NCBI RefSeq assembly: GCF_007741475.1
Contig: NZ_CP036261.1
Location: 1,984,001-2,048,000, forward strand
Length of the DNA stretch: 64,000 bases
Direction: 5' to 3'
Origin: Rosistilla ulvae
GTDB lineage: Bacteria; Planctomycetota; Planctomycetia; Pirellulales; Pirellulaceae
In this document: piece by piece, positions 55,085 through 62,060 of the stretch
Layout of the letters: every line of letters starts with the position of its first letter
How positions within the stretch are numbered: the stretch's first letter is position 1
The notes under the pieces: generated by a model
The model's input: only the letters and a program-made list of their open reading frames with translations
Told to the model about the DNA's origin: nothing
The model's database searches: none
Translations under genes and position numbers: made by a program

Positions 55085-55411
55085 ATGATCGGCATGGATA
55101 TTCTCGCAAACTCGATCGGCATCGTCGCACAATCCGCAGAAGTCGCTAGCGAAGCGGGATCGGGCTCGCACGTGGCCGTGATCGTCGGCATCACTTTGGG
55201 TGCCTTTCTGTTGGTCTGCCTGGGGATGGCGGTCGGCGTGATGTTTGGCCGGCGACCGATCAGCGGCAGCTGTGGCGGGCTGGGGAACGTCACCAACGAA
55301 TCGGGGGAGAAGAGTTGTGCGTTGTGCCAAAACCCGAGCGAAGCATGCAAAGAGCTTCGCAATCGGATGACTCCCGCCGAGGAAGCTTTGGAGCACGAAG
55401 CGGCGACTTAA
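55085..55411 (+). CDS. nqrM: NqrM-like Na+-NQR maturation protein
   Basis: 108 residues from the ATG at 55085; the frame extends 53 codons upstream without family sequence and Met at 55094 is an alternative. One membrane helix (VAVIVGITLGAFLLVCLGMAVGVMFG) followed by RRPISGSCGGLGN and a cysteine group CALC...C, the NqrM (DUF539) pattern. NqrM is needed to assemble the iron site of the Na+-translocating NADH:quinone oxidoreductase. The nqr genes themselves are not in the window. About 30 residues follow the cysteines, longer than usual. Tail-to-tail with the lipase gene, overlapping four bases. Confidence 0.88.
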   Translation: MIGMDILANSIGIVAQSAEVASEAGSGSHVAVIVGITLGAFLLVCLGMAVGVMFGRRPISGSCGGLGNVTNESGEKSCALCQNPSEACKELRNRMTPAEEALEHEAAT

Positions 55412-57510
55412 CGCATCATCGCCGGTTCTTCTTGGCCATCGGGAACCAGCGGTATCGCTATCTCAAGTGGTGCATCTTCGGGGCCGATCGAATCGGACAA
55501 GGTCACGCTAACCGGTTCGACAGCGCTTCTTGGATAGGGGACGCTGGCGACGCGGTCGCGCGAATCGATCTCTTTGGCGTGTTCCATCAAGATCCGGCGG
55601 ACTTCCAAAATCGCCGCCGGTTTGGTGTGAATCTCGGTGTGCTGGGCTTCGACAAAGATCTGCGAAACGGCATCGGGCAGTTCGGCGCTCTCGCGCTCCA
55701 CGACGCCATCGCTGTCCGTCTTGATTCGGCCGATCAGGCTTTTGCTGGAGACCAATCCGACGACGTTGTGATACTTCACCGGCGACTTCTTCTGGGCTCG
55801 CATCATCACCGGGAAGATCGGCGAATCGGGAGCCAATGAATCGATCGAGGTGTTGGTCGTCAGCAATTGAGTGTCGCGGAAGTAATCGGGATTGTCGCGG
55901 ATCAAGCGCGTGCTGATGTTGGTCAAGAAGGCGGGCAGTTTGATGAACCGCCGCCCCAGCCACTGTGTTGTACTGTTGGAATAATCGCTCCCATGATGCG
56001 GCGTTCCGATCGTGATCACGCGGCTGACCGACGGGTTGGGACGGAAGAAGAGCGTGCTCGCCAGGCGAGCCTGATCCTCGTCGCTGGCATTTAATTCGTC
56101 GATCGATTTCTCGCTGACGATCTTCCAGAAATCGTTGCCGCTATCGAGCGTCTGCAGCCTGCTGACCAGCCCGCCCATGCTGTGCCCGACCAGCACCATC
56201 TGCTCCATCGTCTTGGCATCGTGGCCGTGATACTGCTGATCGATCGTCTCCTGCAGATCTTTCATGTCCTTCCGCATCTGCACGGCGCTGATCCAAAACG
56301 GCTGCCCTGTCGGATACAGATAGAACCAGAATTGGTAGCGTTCTCGGACCTCGGGAAAGCTGCGCAAGTCGTTGAACATGTCCATCCACGTCATCGGACT
56401 CGACCACAGTCCATGCACCATCGTCACCGGAATCCGCTTGGGATCGTAGGCTTCGAGCATGAACAGCCCCTGTTTGTTCTGCACCTTGGTCGGCTTCAGC
56501 AGCCCCAAGGTGGCGATGTCTTTGTCGTGGAACTGTTTGTTGTCCAGAAAGTAAGCCAACGGCGTCGTGATATCGGTTTCAAGCGGAATGTTTCGCCCGG
56601 CAAACTCGGTGCGGGATCGCCGCATCGGGTTGTAGAAAACCAGTTCGCACTGCGGTGCGGGCTTGCCATCGGGCCCCACTTCTCCGTTCCAACTGCACTG
56701 CAGCAGCGCCGTGCAGGCGAAGCTGAGCATGTCGGGATAATACTTTTCCATCGGTGCGGCGTTGTTCGCTTGCTTCCGAATGGCGATCAACGGCACGCCC
56801 AAGCCATACGTGGTGTGGCGGTTGTTGAGTGTTTTGATCTCGTAATCGCTAGCGAATTCAAAGTGATCGAACTCGGCAAAGTCCTGCTTGTCCCAATGGT
56901 CGTCCAGCCGCGTCTTGATCGTGAAATGCTTGTCACCCGAACTCAACTGATACGTCTTCCCCGGCTGCAACTGGCCATCGGCGTGCAACAACCGCAGCGT
57001 ATCTTCGAGGGCTTGGTTGTAGAGATCGCACGCGCCGCGGAACTGGGGATCGTAGGGATTGCGATTGTCGGCGACCATCGGCGAGAACAGATAGGCATAA
57101 CTGCTTGCCAACGCACTCTGGAAGTAGTGCAACGCCTCGACAGCTTTCCCATCGTGCTTGGCCTGCTGGCCTTGGATGTAAGCCAATTCGGCGACTGCAT
57201 ACAAACGCTCGCTCTCTTGCGATCGTTCGTCTTGAGTGCTCAGCGACAGTAGCGCCGCGTTGGGATCTTTTTTGTACTGGTCGCTCAGATCGTAGCGTTC
57301 CAGCAATTGGCTGGTTCGCTGCGATTCGTGGGGTCCGCGATTGGAGACGAGCGCCAGCGAAGCGGTCAGCGGATTCTCGCGCGTGTTCCGTTTTTGGATA
57401 TAGCTGGTCGTGGCACATCCGGGCAGCCACAGCAGGCAGAGCGCAGCGACCAGCCCGATCGCAAGCTTGCGATTCGAATCGGTCGAAATATCCCTGACTT
57501 CTCGCCGCAT
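55408..57510 (-). CDS. large lipoprotein alpha/beta hydrolase (lipase/esterase-like)
   Basis: 700 residues. Lipobox LLWLPGC with Cys32 after a hydrophobic helix. Residues about 60-350 are a helical, repeat-like region of unknown fold (AELAYIQGQQAKHDGKAVEALHYFQSALA resembles a TPR). The hydrolase core follows: VTMVHGLWSSPMTWMDMFNDL (oxyanion region), nucleophile Ser444 in LVGHSMGG, and GTPHHGSDYSNS. Late candidates for Asp and His are in DSLAPDSP and AQHTEIHTKP. Probably outer-membrane-anchored esterase or lipase facing the periplasm. Overlaps the convergent nqrM gene by four bases. Confidence 0.88.
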   Translation of the reverse strand: MRREVRDISTDSNRKLAIGLVAALCLLWLPGCATTSYIQKRNTRENPLTASLALVSNRGPHESQRTSQLLERYDLSDQYKKDPNAALLSLSTQDERSQESERLYAVAELAYIQGQQAKHDGKAVEALHYFQSALASSYAYLFSPMVADNRNPYDPQFRGACDLYNQALEDTLRLLHADGQLQPGKTYQLSSGDKHFTIKTRLDDHWDKQDFAEFDHFEFASDYEIKTLNNRHTTYGLGVPLIAIRKQANNAAPMEKYYPDMLSFACTALLQCSWNGEVGPDGKPAPQCELVFYNPMRRSRTEFAGRNIPLETDITTPLAYFLDNKQFHDKDIATLGLLKPTKVQNKQGLFMLEAYDPKRIPVTMVHGLWSSPMTWMDMFNDLRSFPEVRERYQFWFYLYPTGQPFWISAVQMRKDMKDLQETIDQQYHGHDAKTMEQMVLVGHSMGGLVSRLQTLDSGNDFWKIVSEKSIDELNASDEDQARLASTLFFRPNPSVSRVITIGTPHHGSDYSNSTTQWLGRRFIKLPAFLTNISTRLIRDNPDYFRDTQLLTTNTSIDSLAPDSPIFPVMMRAQKKSPVKYHNVVGLVSSKSLIGRIKTDSDGVVERESAELPDAVSQIFVEAQHTEIHTKPAAILEVRRILMEHAKEIDSRDRVASVPYPRSAVEPVSVTLSDSIGPEDAPLEIAIPLVPDGQEEPAMMR

Positions 57511-57638
57511 CCGTTGGGCCTTTGATCCTTCCGCAGGAAAACTGCGGCGACACTAGAAAATTATGCCCCTCCGTGTCAACGCGACTCGCAAAAACGCAGC
57601 CTTCAAATGTCGGAACATCCATTTGACGACAGGGTGCC

Positions 57639-57655
57639 ACTGGCTCTGCCAGTGT
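57639..57655. repeat. CACTGGC-tct-GCCAGTG palindrome
   Basis: A perfect 7-bp inverted repeat with a three-base loop, in the context GGTGCCACTGGCTCTGCCAGTG. From memory, similar TGCCACTGGC/GCCAGTG elements recur through Rhodopirellula-like genomes, so it may be a dispersed REP-type element. It marks the left end of the accessory region. Confidence 0.6.
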
Positions 57656-57690
57656 TGTGTTGCCGAAGTCCCAGCTTTGGAATAGCCCAT

Positions 57691-57744
57691 CAAAATTTGG
57701 GGACAGCCCAATGCAAAATTTGGCAAAATTTGGGCAAAATTTGG
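57691..57744. repeat. four copies of CAAAATTTGG
   Basis: CAAAATTTGG occurs at 57691-57700, 57714-57723, 57724-57733 and 57735-57744. Two of the copies run into GGGGACAGCC, and one forms the TTTGG-ggacag-CCAAA dyad that opens the larger tandem repeat. No gene is present. Spacing is irregular and units are too short for CRISPR. Confidence 0.7.
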
Positions 57745-58338
57745 GGACAGCCAAACTCTAAAATGACGCAAGCTTGCCTTTATTGGGGGCGAGGATTGGG
57801 CAATGGGCTGGCGAAGGTGTGGAGGGGGCGCTGAAACGGCTTTTGATCGGGGGGATAGCTTCGGTGCGGCGGTTCCAGCGCTATGTCAGCCAGTGGTCGT
57901 TTGCGACTGGGGCGCAGAAGTGGTGCGATTTCGAGTCAGTTGGAGGGACGATGGCGGGGGGATATGGAGGGGCTGGGGCAGCCAATGGGTTTCCGGGAGC
58001 TTGAAAACATCTCTGCCTGCGCCGAGCGGCAATCCATTTTGGGAATGATTTTGGGGACAGCCAAACTTTGGGCCAGCGCAAGCATGCTTATATCGAGGGG
58101 TGAGGGCTGGTGAATGGGCGGGCGAAGGTGTTGATGGGGCGTTGAAACGGCTTTTTGTTCGGTGGATAGCTTTGGTTCGGCGGTTCCGGCGCTATTGCCG
58201 CAAGTGGTAGTTTGCGACTGGGGCCAGGAGTGGTGCGATTTGGAGTCAGTTAGAAGGACGATGGCGGGAATCTACGGAGGGGCTGGGCCAGCCAATGGGT
58301 TTCCGGAAGCTTGCATCCATGATTGTCCGCGACGGGCG
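57741..58338. repeat. imperfect ~310-bp tandem direct repeat, RAYT-associated
   Basis: TTGGGGACAGCCAAACT at 57741-57757 recurs at 58051-58067, and the two units stay alignable for about 270-290 bases, with shared stretches such as GGCGAAGGTGT, GGCGGTTCC and CAGCCAATGGGTTTCCGG. Each unit starts with the dyad TTTGG-ggacag-CCAAA. The right unit runs into the last 20 or so codons of the transposase; the left unit carries a diverged copy of those codons (a frame reading GNPLAAPAPP against GNPLAGPAPP). Together with the upstream palindromes it fits a transposase-linked REP cluster. There is no other gene in 57511-58271. Confidence 0.8.
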
Positions 58339-59351
58339 GCTTCTTCGCAGAGACTCTCCGAGGTACCAGCAGCTCGTTTGAACAGACGCCCGAATCGTTT
58401 CACCAAATCACACCAAGCGGGGGCGTCGAGTCCGATCCGAGTCAATATGGGTGCGAGTTCGGCAGGGATCGCGCCTCGCTTGTCGTCTCGCAACTGACGC
58501 CCCGTCCAATCCAACAGCTCAAGATACTTGGACAAAGACATCGATAAAAAGCCTTTGCAGCTCGACCGACGATGGCTTGAATCGACGTCCGCGCCGATCG
58601 GATCGTCTCGCTCGTCGATCTCCACTGGACTCATCCATCCACTGTTGTGCGGTACTCGGCTTCGCTCCCAGTCATGAACGTGCTTGCGGTCTTGCTCCGA
58701 TGCGCAAGTGATATCATCGATCCTCTCCTTGGCTCCGGTGAATTCACTCGTTTCCAGCGTCTGAACCATCGCAGCGCGAATGGGATTTAAATCGACGTAG
58801 GCTGCGCAGGCCAATAGGCTTGCTTCATCGAGAATCAACTGAGCTCTAAATCGCCCCTCCCAAAAGTGACCACTCACGTCATCTTCGGCGTTGCTGCGGC
58901 GAGCAATGTTTTCCGCCGTACACCGCATCCACCAACTGATATCCGATAGACGACGACGGCGCTCGGCTAGCACCTGTGCGTTATTAACGATCGCGGCAAT
59001 CTCTGCGACCGAAGGCTCAGTGGGCGCCCCGTCATCGTCTCGACGGACGGGGAATAAACGCAGCCACCGTCTTGCGATTTCTTCATCGGCCAAGACAGCA
59101 ACGACATCCGGCCGGCTTCTGAGCACCAAGTGCAGGTGATTGCTCATGATCGAAAACGTCAGGCAATCGATTGCGAAGCAGGAGGCCAAGAATTCGAGAC
59201 GTTCACGGATCCAACGACGGCGGTGCTGGAACGACTGTCCGGTATAGGGATCCACGCCACACAGGAAAGCGCGACGGACACATCGCTCGATACAGTGCAC
59301 GATCTGCACCTGATCCGGGTCGATCACCTCGCCCCGCGATTGCCGAGCCAT
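58272..59351 (-). CDS. REP-associated tyrosine transposase (Y1/HUH, RAYT-like)
   Basis: 359 residues from the ATG at 59351, which has GGAGG nine bases upstream; the frame extends 15 codons more. The N-terminal half has the pattern of planctomycete TnpA_REP-like proteins: QVQIVHCIERCVRRAFLCG, then SIMSNHLHLVLRSRPD containing the His-x-His (HUH-type) metal pair, and CAAYVDLNPIRAAM with the usual VNLNPVRA-like block. FWEGRFRAQLI is also typical. The C-terminal 100 residues lead into the repeat DNA. Proteins of this class mobilise or spread REP palindromes, which are abundant next to it. No IS ends are evident at the 5' side. Confidence 0.85.
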   Translation of the reverse strand: MARQSRGEVIDPDQVQIVHCIERCVRRAFLCGVDPYTGQSFQHRRRWIRERLEFLASCFAIDCLTFSIMSNHLHLVLRSRPDVVAVLADEEIARRWLRLFPVRRDDDGAPTEPSVAEIAAIVNNAQVLAERRRRLSDISWWMRCTAENIARRSNAEDDVSGHFWEGRFRAQLILDEASLLACAAYVDLNPIRAAMVQTLETSEFTGAKERIDDITCASEQDRKHVHDWERSRVPHNSGWMSPVEIDERDDPIGADVDSSHRRSSCKGFLSMSLSKYLELLDWTGRQLRDDKRGAIPAELAPILTRIGLDAPAWCDLVKRFGRLFKRAAGTSESLCEEAARRGQSWMQASGNPLAGPAPP

Positions 59352-59466
59352 CCGACAAGCCCTCCAGCTACGAAGCCACATCAAATCTCGTTGCAATTGC
59401 TAATTCAACACTTCATTCAGCAATTCTAGGCATTCGCCGCCGTAAAGGCAATCGTTTTGTGGGTGT

Positions 59467-59500
59467 CCCCCTCTGATCGCAATCGCACCCTCTGATCGCA
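59467..59500. repeat. short direct repeat CCCTCTGATCGCA
   Basis: The 13-mer occurs twice within 34 bases (about 59469-59481 and 59488-59500) in the gap between the transposase and helicase genes. A related CCAGAGGGGG run follows near 59552. It may be leader structure or a scar; the rest of 59352-59605 shows nothing else. Confidence 0.4.
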
Positions 59501-59605
59501 CGTGCACTTCAGCACCAGCCCATCAGGGGTTACCATCGTGAACGACATCACCAGAGGGGGGGCGATTTTCTGAGCCTGAATCAGTTTAGTTTTGGAGGGC
59601 AATGC

Positions 59606-61189
59606 GTGATTAAAGATTTGTTCAAGCTTGCCCAGGGGCGCGAGCCATGGCCGTGGCAACTCTCCGGCGTTGAGGAAATCATCGCAAACTACGAGCGTGG
59701 CAAGTCCGTTTGTCTCCAGAGCCCTACTGGTGGCGGCAAGAGCAAAATGATGTGGGCTCTCACCAACTGGGCCACGCAGAACCGAATGAGAGCTGGCATC
59801 CTGACCAATCGCAACAGCCTATGCACCCAGCTCAGCAAGGACATGTCTGAGGCTGGGATCGACCACGGCATGGTTGCCTCACAGCACCGCAAGAAGTTCG
59901 ACCTATCCAAAGCCGTGCAACTGATGATGGTGCAGTCTGAGATTGCACAAAGCAAGCGCCGGGCACCAGCGCAACTTGACGTGCTGCTTGTTGATGAGGC
60001 ACACATGTTCCAGTCTGGCAAGTTCCGTGAACTGGTTCAGTACCACAAAGACAACGGTGCCTACGTTGTTCAAGTGTCAGCAACCCCGGTTGGGCTGTTC
60101 AAGACGTGCAGCGACATCATCATCGCAGGGACCAACTCTGAACTGCGCGAGCATGGTGCCCATGTGCCATGCTTGGTGCGGGCTCCTAGTGAGATCGACT
60201 GCGACAAGGTCAAGCGAACTGCGACCGGTGAGTTCATTATCGGCGACAAGACCCGAACAATCTGGAACCAACAGATCGTTGGGCATGTCTACGACGAGTG
60301 GCGCGAGGTCAATCCTAGGCAGGAACCGTCCATCATCTTCGGTCCTGACTGTCCTTCAGCGTTGTGGTTGGCCAAGGAATTTGAGAACAGAGGTGTGCGT
60401 GTAGCATACGTCGACTCCTCCTGCGTCTACTGGGACGGCCAAGAACGCCGAGACCCAAAGGGCGAACTGCGAGAGATGATCTTCGACATGGTTCGCAATG
60501 GCGAGATCCCCGCACTGTTCAATCGGTTTGTATGTCGCGAGGGGCTGGACTTCCCGAACCTGCGGCACGTCAGCCTTGCAACACCCATTGGCTCGCTGAA
60601 GTCCTACGTGCAAACCGTTGGTCGACTGCTGCGGTACTCGAAGGAAACCCCTGACGTTGTTCACCTGTCAGACCATGGTGGCAACTGGCGACGACATGGT
60701 TCGCCGAATGCTGACCGTGACTGGGAAGTCTTGTTCCGCATAACAGAGCAAGAGCTTTACAAGAAGCAGAAAGCCGACGAGGACAATCCAGACAGTGAGA
60801 ACTATAAGCAAACCACGTGTCCTGAATGCAAAAGAGTCCGGGAGAATGGCCCTCGATGTCCTGATCCACCCTTCGGCTGCGGGCATGAATGCACGACTCG
60901 GCAGAAGTTTGTCATCCAGGCAGACGGATCGCTGAAGACCGTGACTGAGAAGAAGTTAGAGTCGAAGGAAGCGATACGAAAGAGGCAGTCGCAGAGGAAC
61001 TGGGATAGCCTGTTCTGGCCGCAACGAAAGGGCCACGCAAGAGGCCTTACGTTCTGGTCTCTTCGGCAGATCTACAACAGGAGAGTCGGGTGTTTCCCGC
61101 CTGACAACCTGAAGCACATGCCCAAGGACTGGGAAAAGCATGGTGGCGAGAAGATTTTAACGTGCGACAAGGAGCACTTGAGGTGGTAA
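59606..61189 (+). CDS. superfamily II DEAD/DEAH-type helicase with C-terminal zinc motif, phage/plasmid-like
   Basis: 527 residues from a GTG at 59606 with a strong GGAGG nine bases upstream. Motif I SPTGGGKS (about 39-46), motif Ia LTNRNSL, motif II DEAH (about 130-133, LLVDEAHMF), motif III SATPVG, and motif VI QTVGRLLRY, all in phage-type order (resembling T4 UvsW/RecG-like unwinding helicases). After residue 390 comes CPEC...CPDPPFGCGHEC, a likely zinc site, then a basic tail. Codon choice differs from its neighbours (more AAG, GAG, AAC; few of the GATCG-rich runs), suggesting transfer. No phage structural gene accompanies it. Confidence 0.9.
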   Translation: MIKDLFKLAQGREPWPWQLSGVEEIIANYERGKSVCLQSPTGGGKSKMMWALTNWATQNRMRAGILTNRNSLCTQLSKDMSEAGIDHGMVASQHRKKFDLSKAVQLMMVQSEIAQSKRRAPAQLDVLLVDEAHMFQSGKFRELVQYHKDNGAYVVQVSATPVGLFKTCSDIIIAGTNSELREHGAHVPCLVRAPSEIDCDKVKRTATGEFIIGDKTRTIWNQQIVGHVYDEWREVNPRQEPSIIFGPDCPSALWLAKEFENRGVRVAYVDSSCVYWDGQERRDPKGELREMIFDMVRNGEIPALFNRFVCREGLDFPNLRHVSLATPIGSLKSYVQTVGRLLRYSKETPDVVHLSDHGGNWRRHGSPNADRDWEVLFRITEQELYKKQKADEDNPDSENYKQTTCPECKRVRENGPRCPDPPFGCGHECTTRQKFVIQADGSLKTVTEKKLESKEAIRKRQSQRNWDSLFWPQRKGHARGLTFWSLRQIYNRRVGCFPPDNLKHMPKDWEKHGGEKILTCDKEHLRW

Positions 61190-61431
61190 CCAGTATCCTT
61201 GGCGCGGACGGGGATTCGGATAGCCGTTTACGGAGATTGCCAGAATGATCACCAACCACTCAAACTCGCCAACAATGCACGACCTAAGTCCACCGATCAA
61301 TCTGAGAAATCACGCAGTAAACGCATTCCAATGCACTTGAAATGGATGCCAACTAAGTCTCGACGTCTCTTTCGTAGAACACTGGCAAAGCCCGAGACAC
61401 CCAGACGGCTTATGGGGGCTGCTGCTTCGAT

Positions 61432-61902
61432 CTAGGTCGCGTAGGGATTGGTCTTGATGCCGTTGGGTTGCAGCGCCGATCCGCCGGACGATGCGTTTTG
61501 CACCGGGGCGACTTCTGATCCGAACTGGCGAGCCCATGATGAGATCGCTTTGGCGTCGCGATATCCTGTGAACTGCCCCAGCGGTTTGCCGTCGCGGAAG
61601 ATAACCGTGTGCGGGATCCCCGAGACCTTGAATTTGCTAGCCAGTTCGCGATTGCGGTCGATATTGATCTTAACCACTTCGACGTTGCCGGTGACATGCT
61701 CCAATTGCTCGTCGATCATCCGACAGGGACCACACCACGGCGCCCCAAACTTCACGATCACCAAGCCGGGCCCTTCGATCTGTTTCTCGAAAGCTGCGTC
61801 GGAATACCCGCCCGTGATTCCAGCCAATCCGTCGCTGGAGTAGTGGTTGTAGCCGTAGTAGACGATGAGCGCAAGCAGCCCGATGCCCATGATCTTGTTC
61901 AT
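61432..61902 (-). CDS. membrane-anchored thioredoxin
   Basis: 156 residues. N-terminal membrane helix (MGIGLLALIVYYGYNHY) that probably stays uncleaved, then a thioredoxin fold with the redox motif WCGPC (VKFGAPWCGPCRMID), cis-Pro in VSGIPHTVIFRDG and GQFTGYRDAKAI. The last 25 residues (from VQNASSGGSAL) are a flexible tail. Predicted periplasm-facing thiol-disulfide oxidoreductase. It lies upstream of, and on the same strand as, nothing visible; the ClpV-like gene upstream (62061 and beyond) is 158 bases away and might share its transcript. Confidence 0.93.
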   Translation of the reverse strand: MNKIMGIGLLALIVYYGYNHYSSDGLAGITGGYSDAAFEKQIEGPGLVIVKFGAPWCGPCRMIDEQLEHVTGNVEVVKINIDRNRELASKFKVSGIPHTVIFRDGKPLGQFTGYRDAKAISSWARQFGSEVAPVQNASSGGSALQPNGIKTNPYAT

Positions 61903-62060
61903 GATGGAAACCCTTTGGGTGAAGGTGAAGTGTTCTGTTGGGAGAGGTGTTCTGTGTTTGTGTTCGGAGGAATCAGCTGCGGAACGCGAGTTGAGGGATC
62001 GTTGTTAGACCGGACTCTATCGCGTTGCGGCTGATGCCTGACCGTGGTCGTCATCGGGGA

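Noticed and set aside
57691-57744. CRISPR-like short repeats
   Set aside because: Units are ten bases, irregularly spaced, partly abutting, with no spacers and no cas genes.
59606-61189. Prophage
   Set aside because: Only the helicase looks phage-derived; no integrase, capsid, tail or lysis gene is nearby.
61199-61435. 78-codon plus-strand frame after the helicase
   Set aside because: TTG start without a ribosome site, no motif, and it overlaps the thioredoxin stop region.
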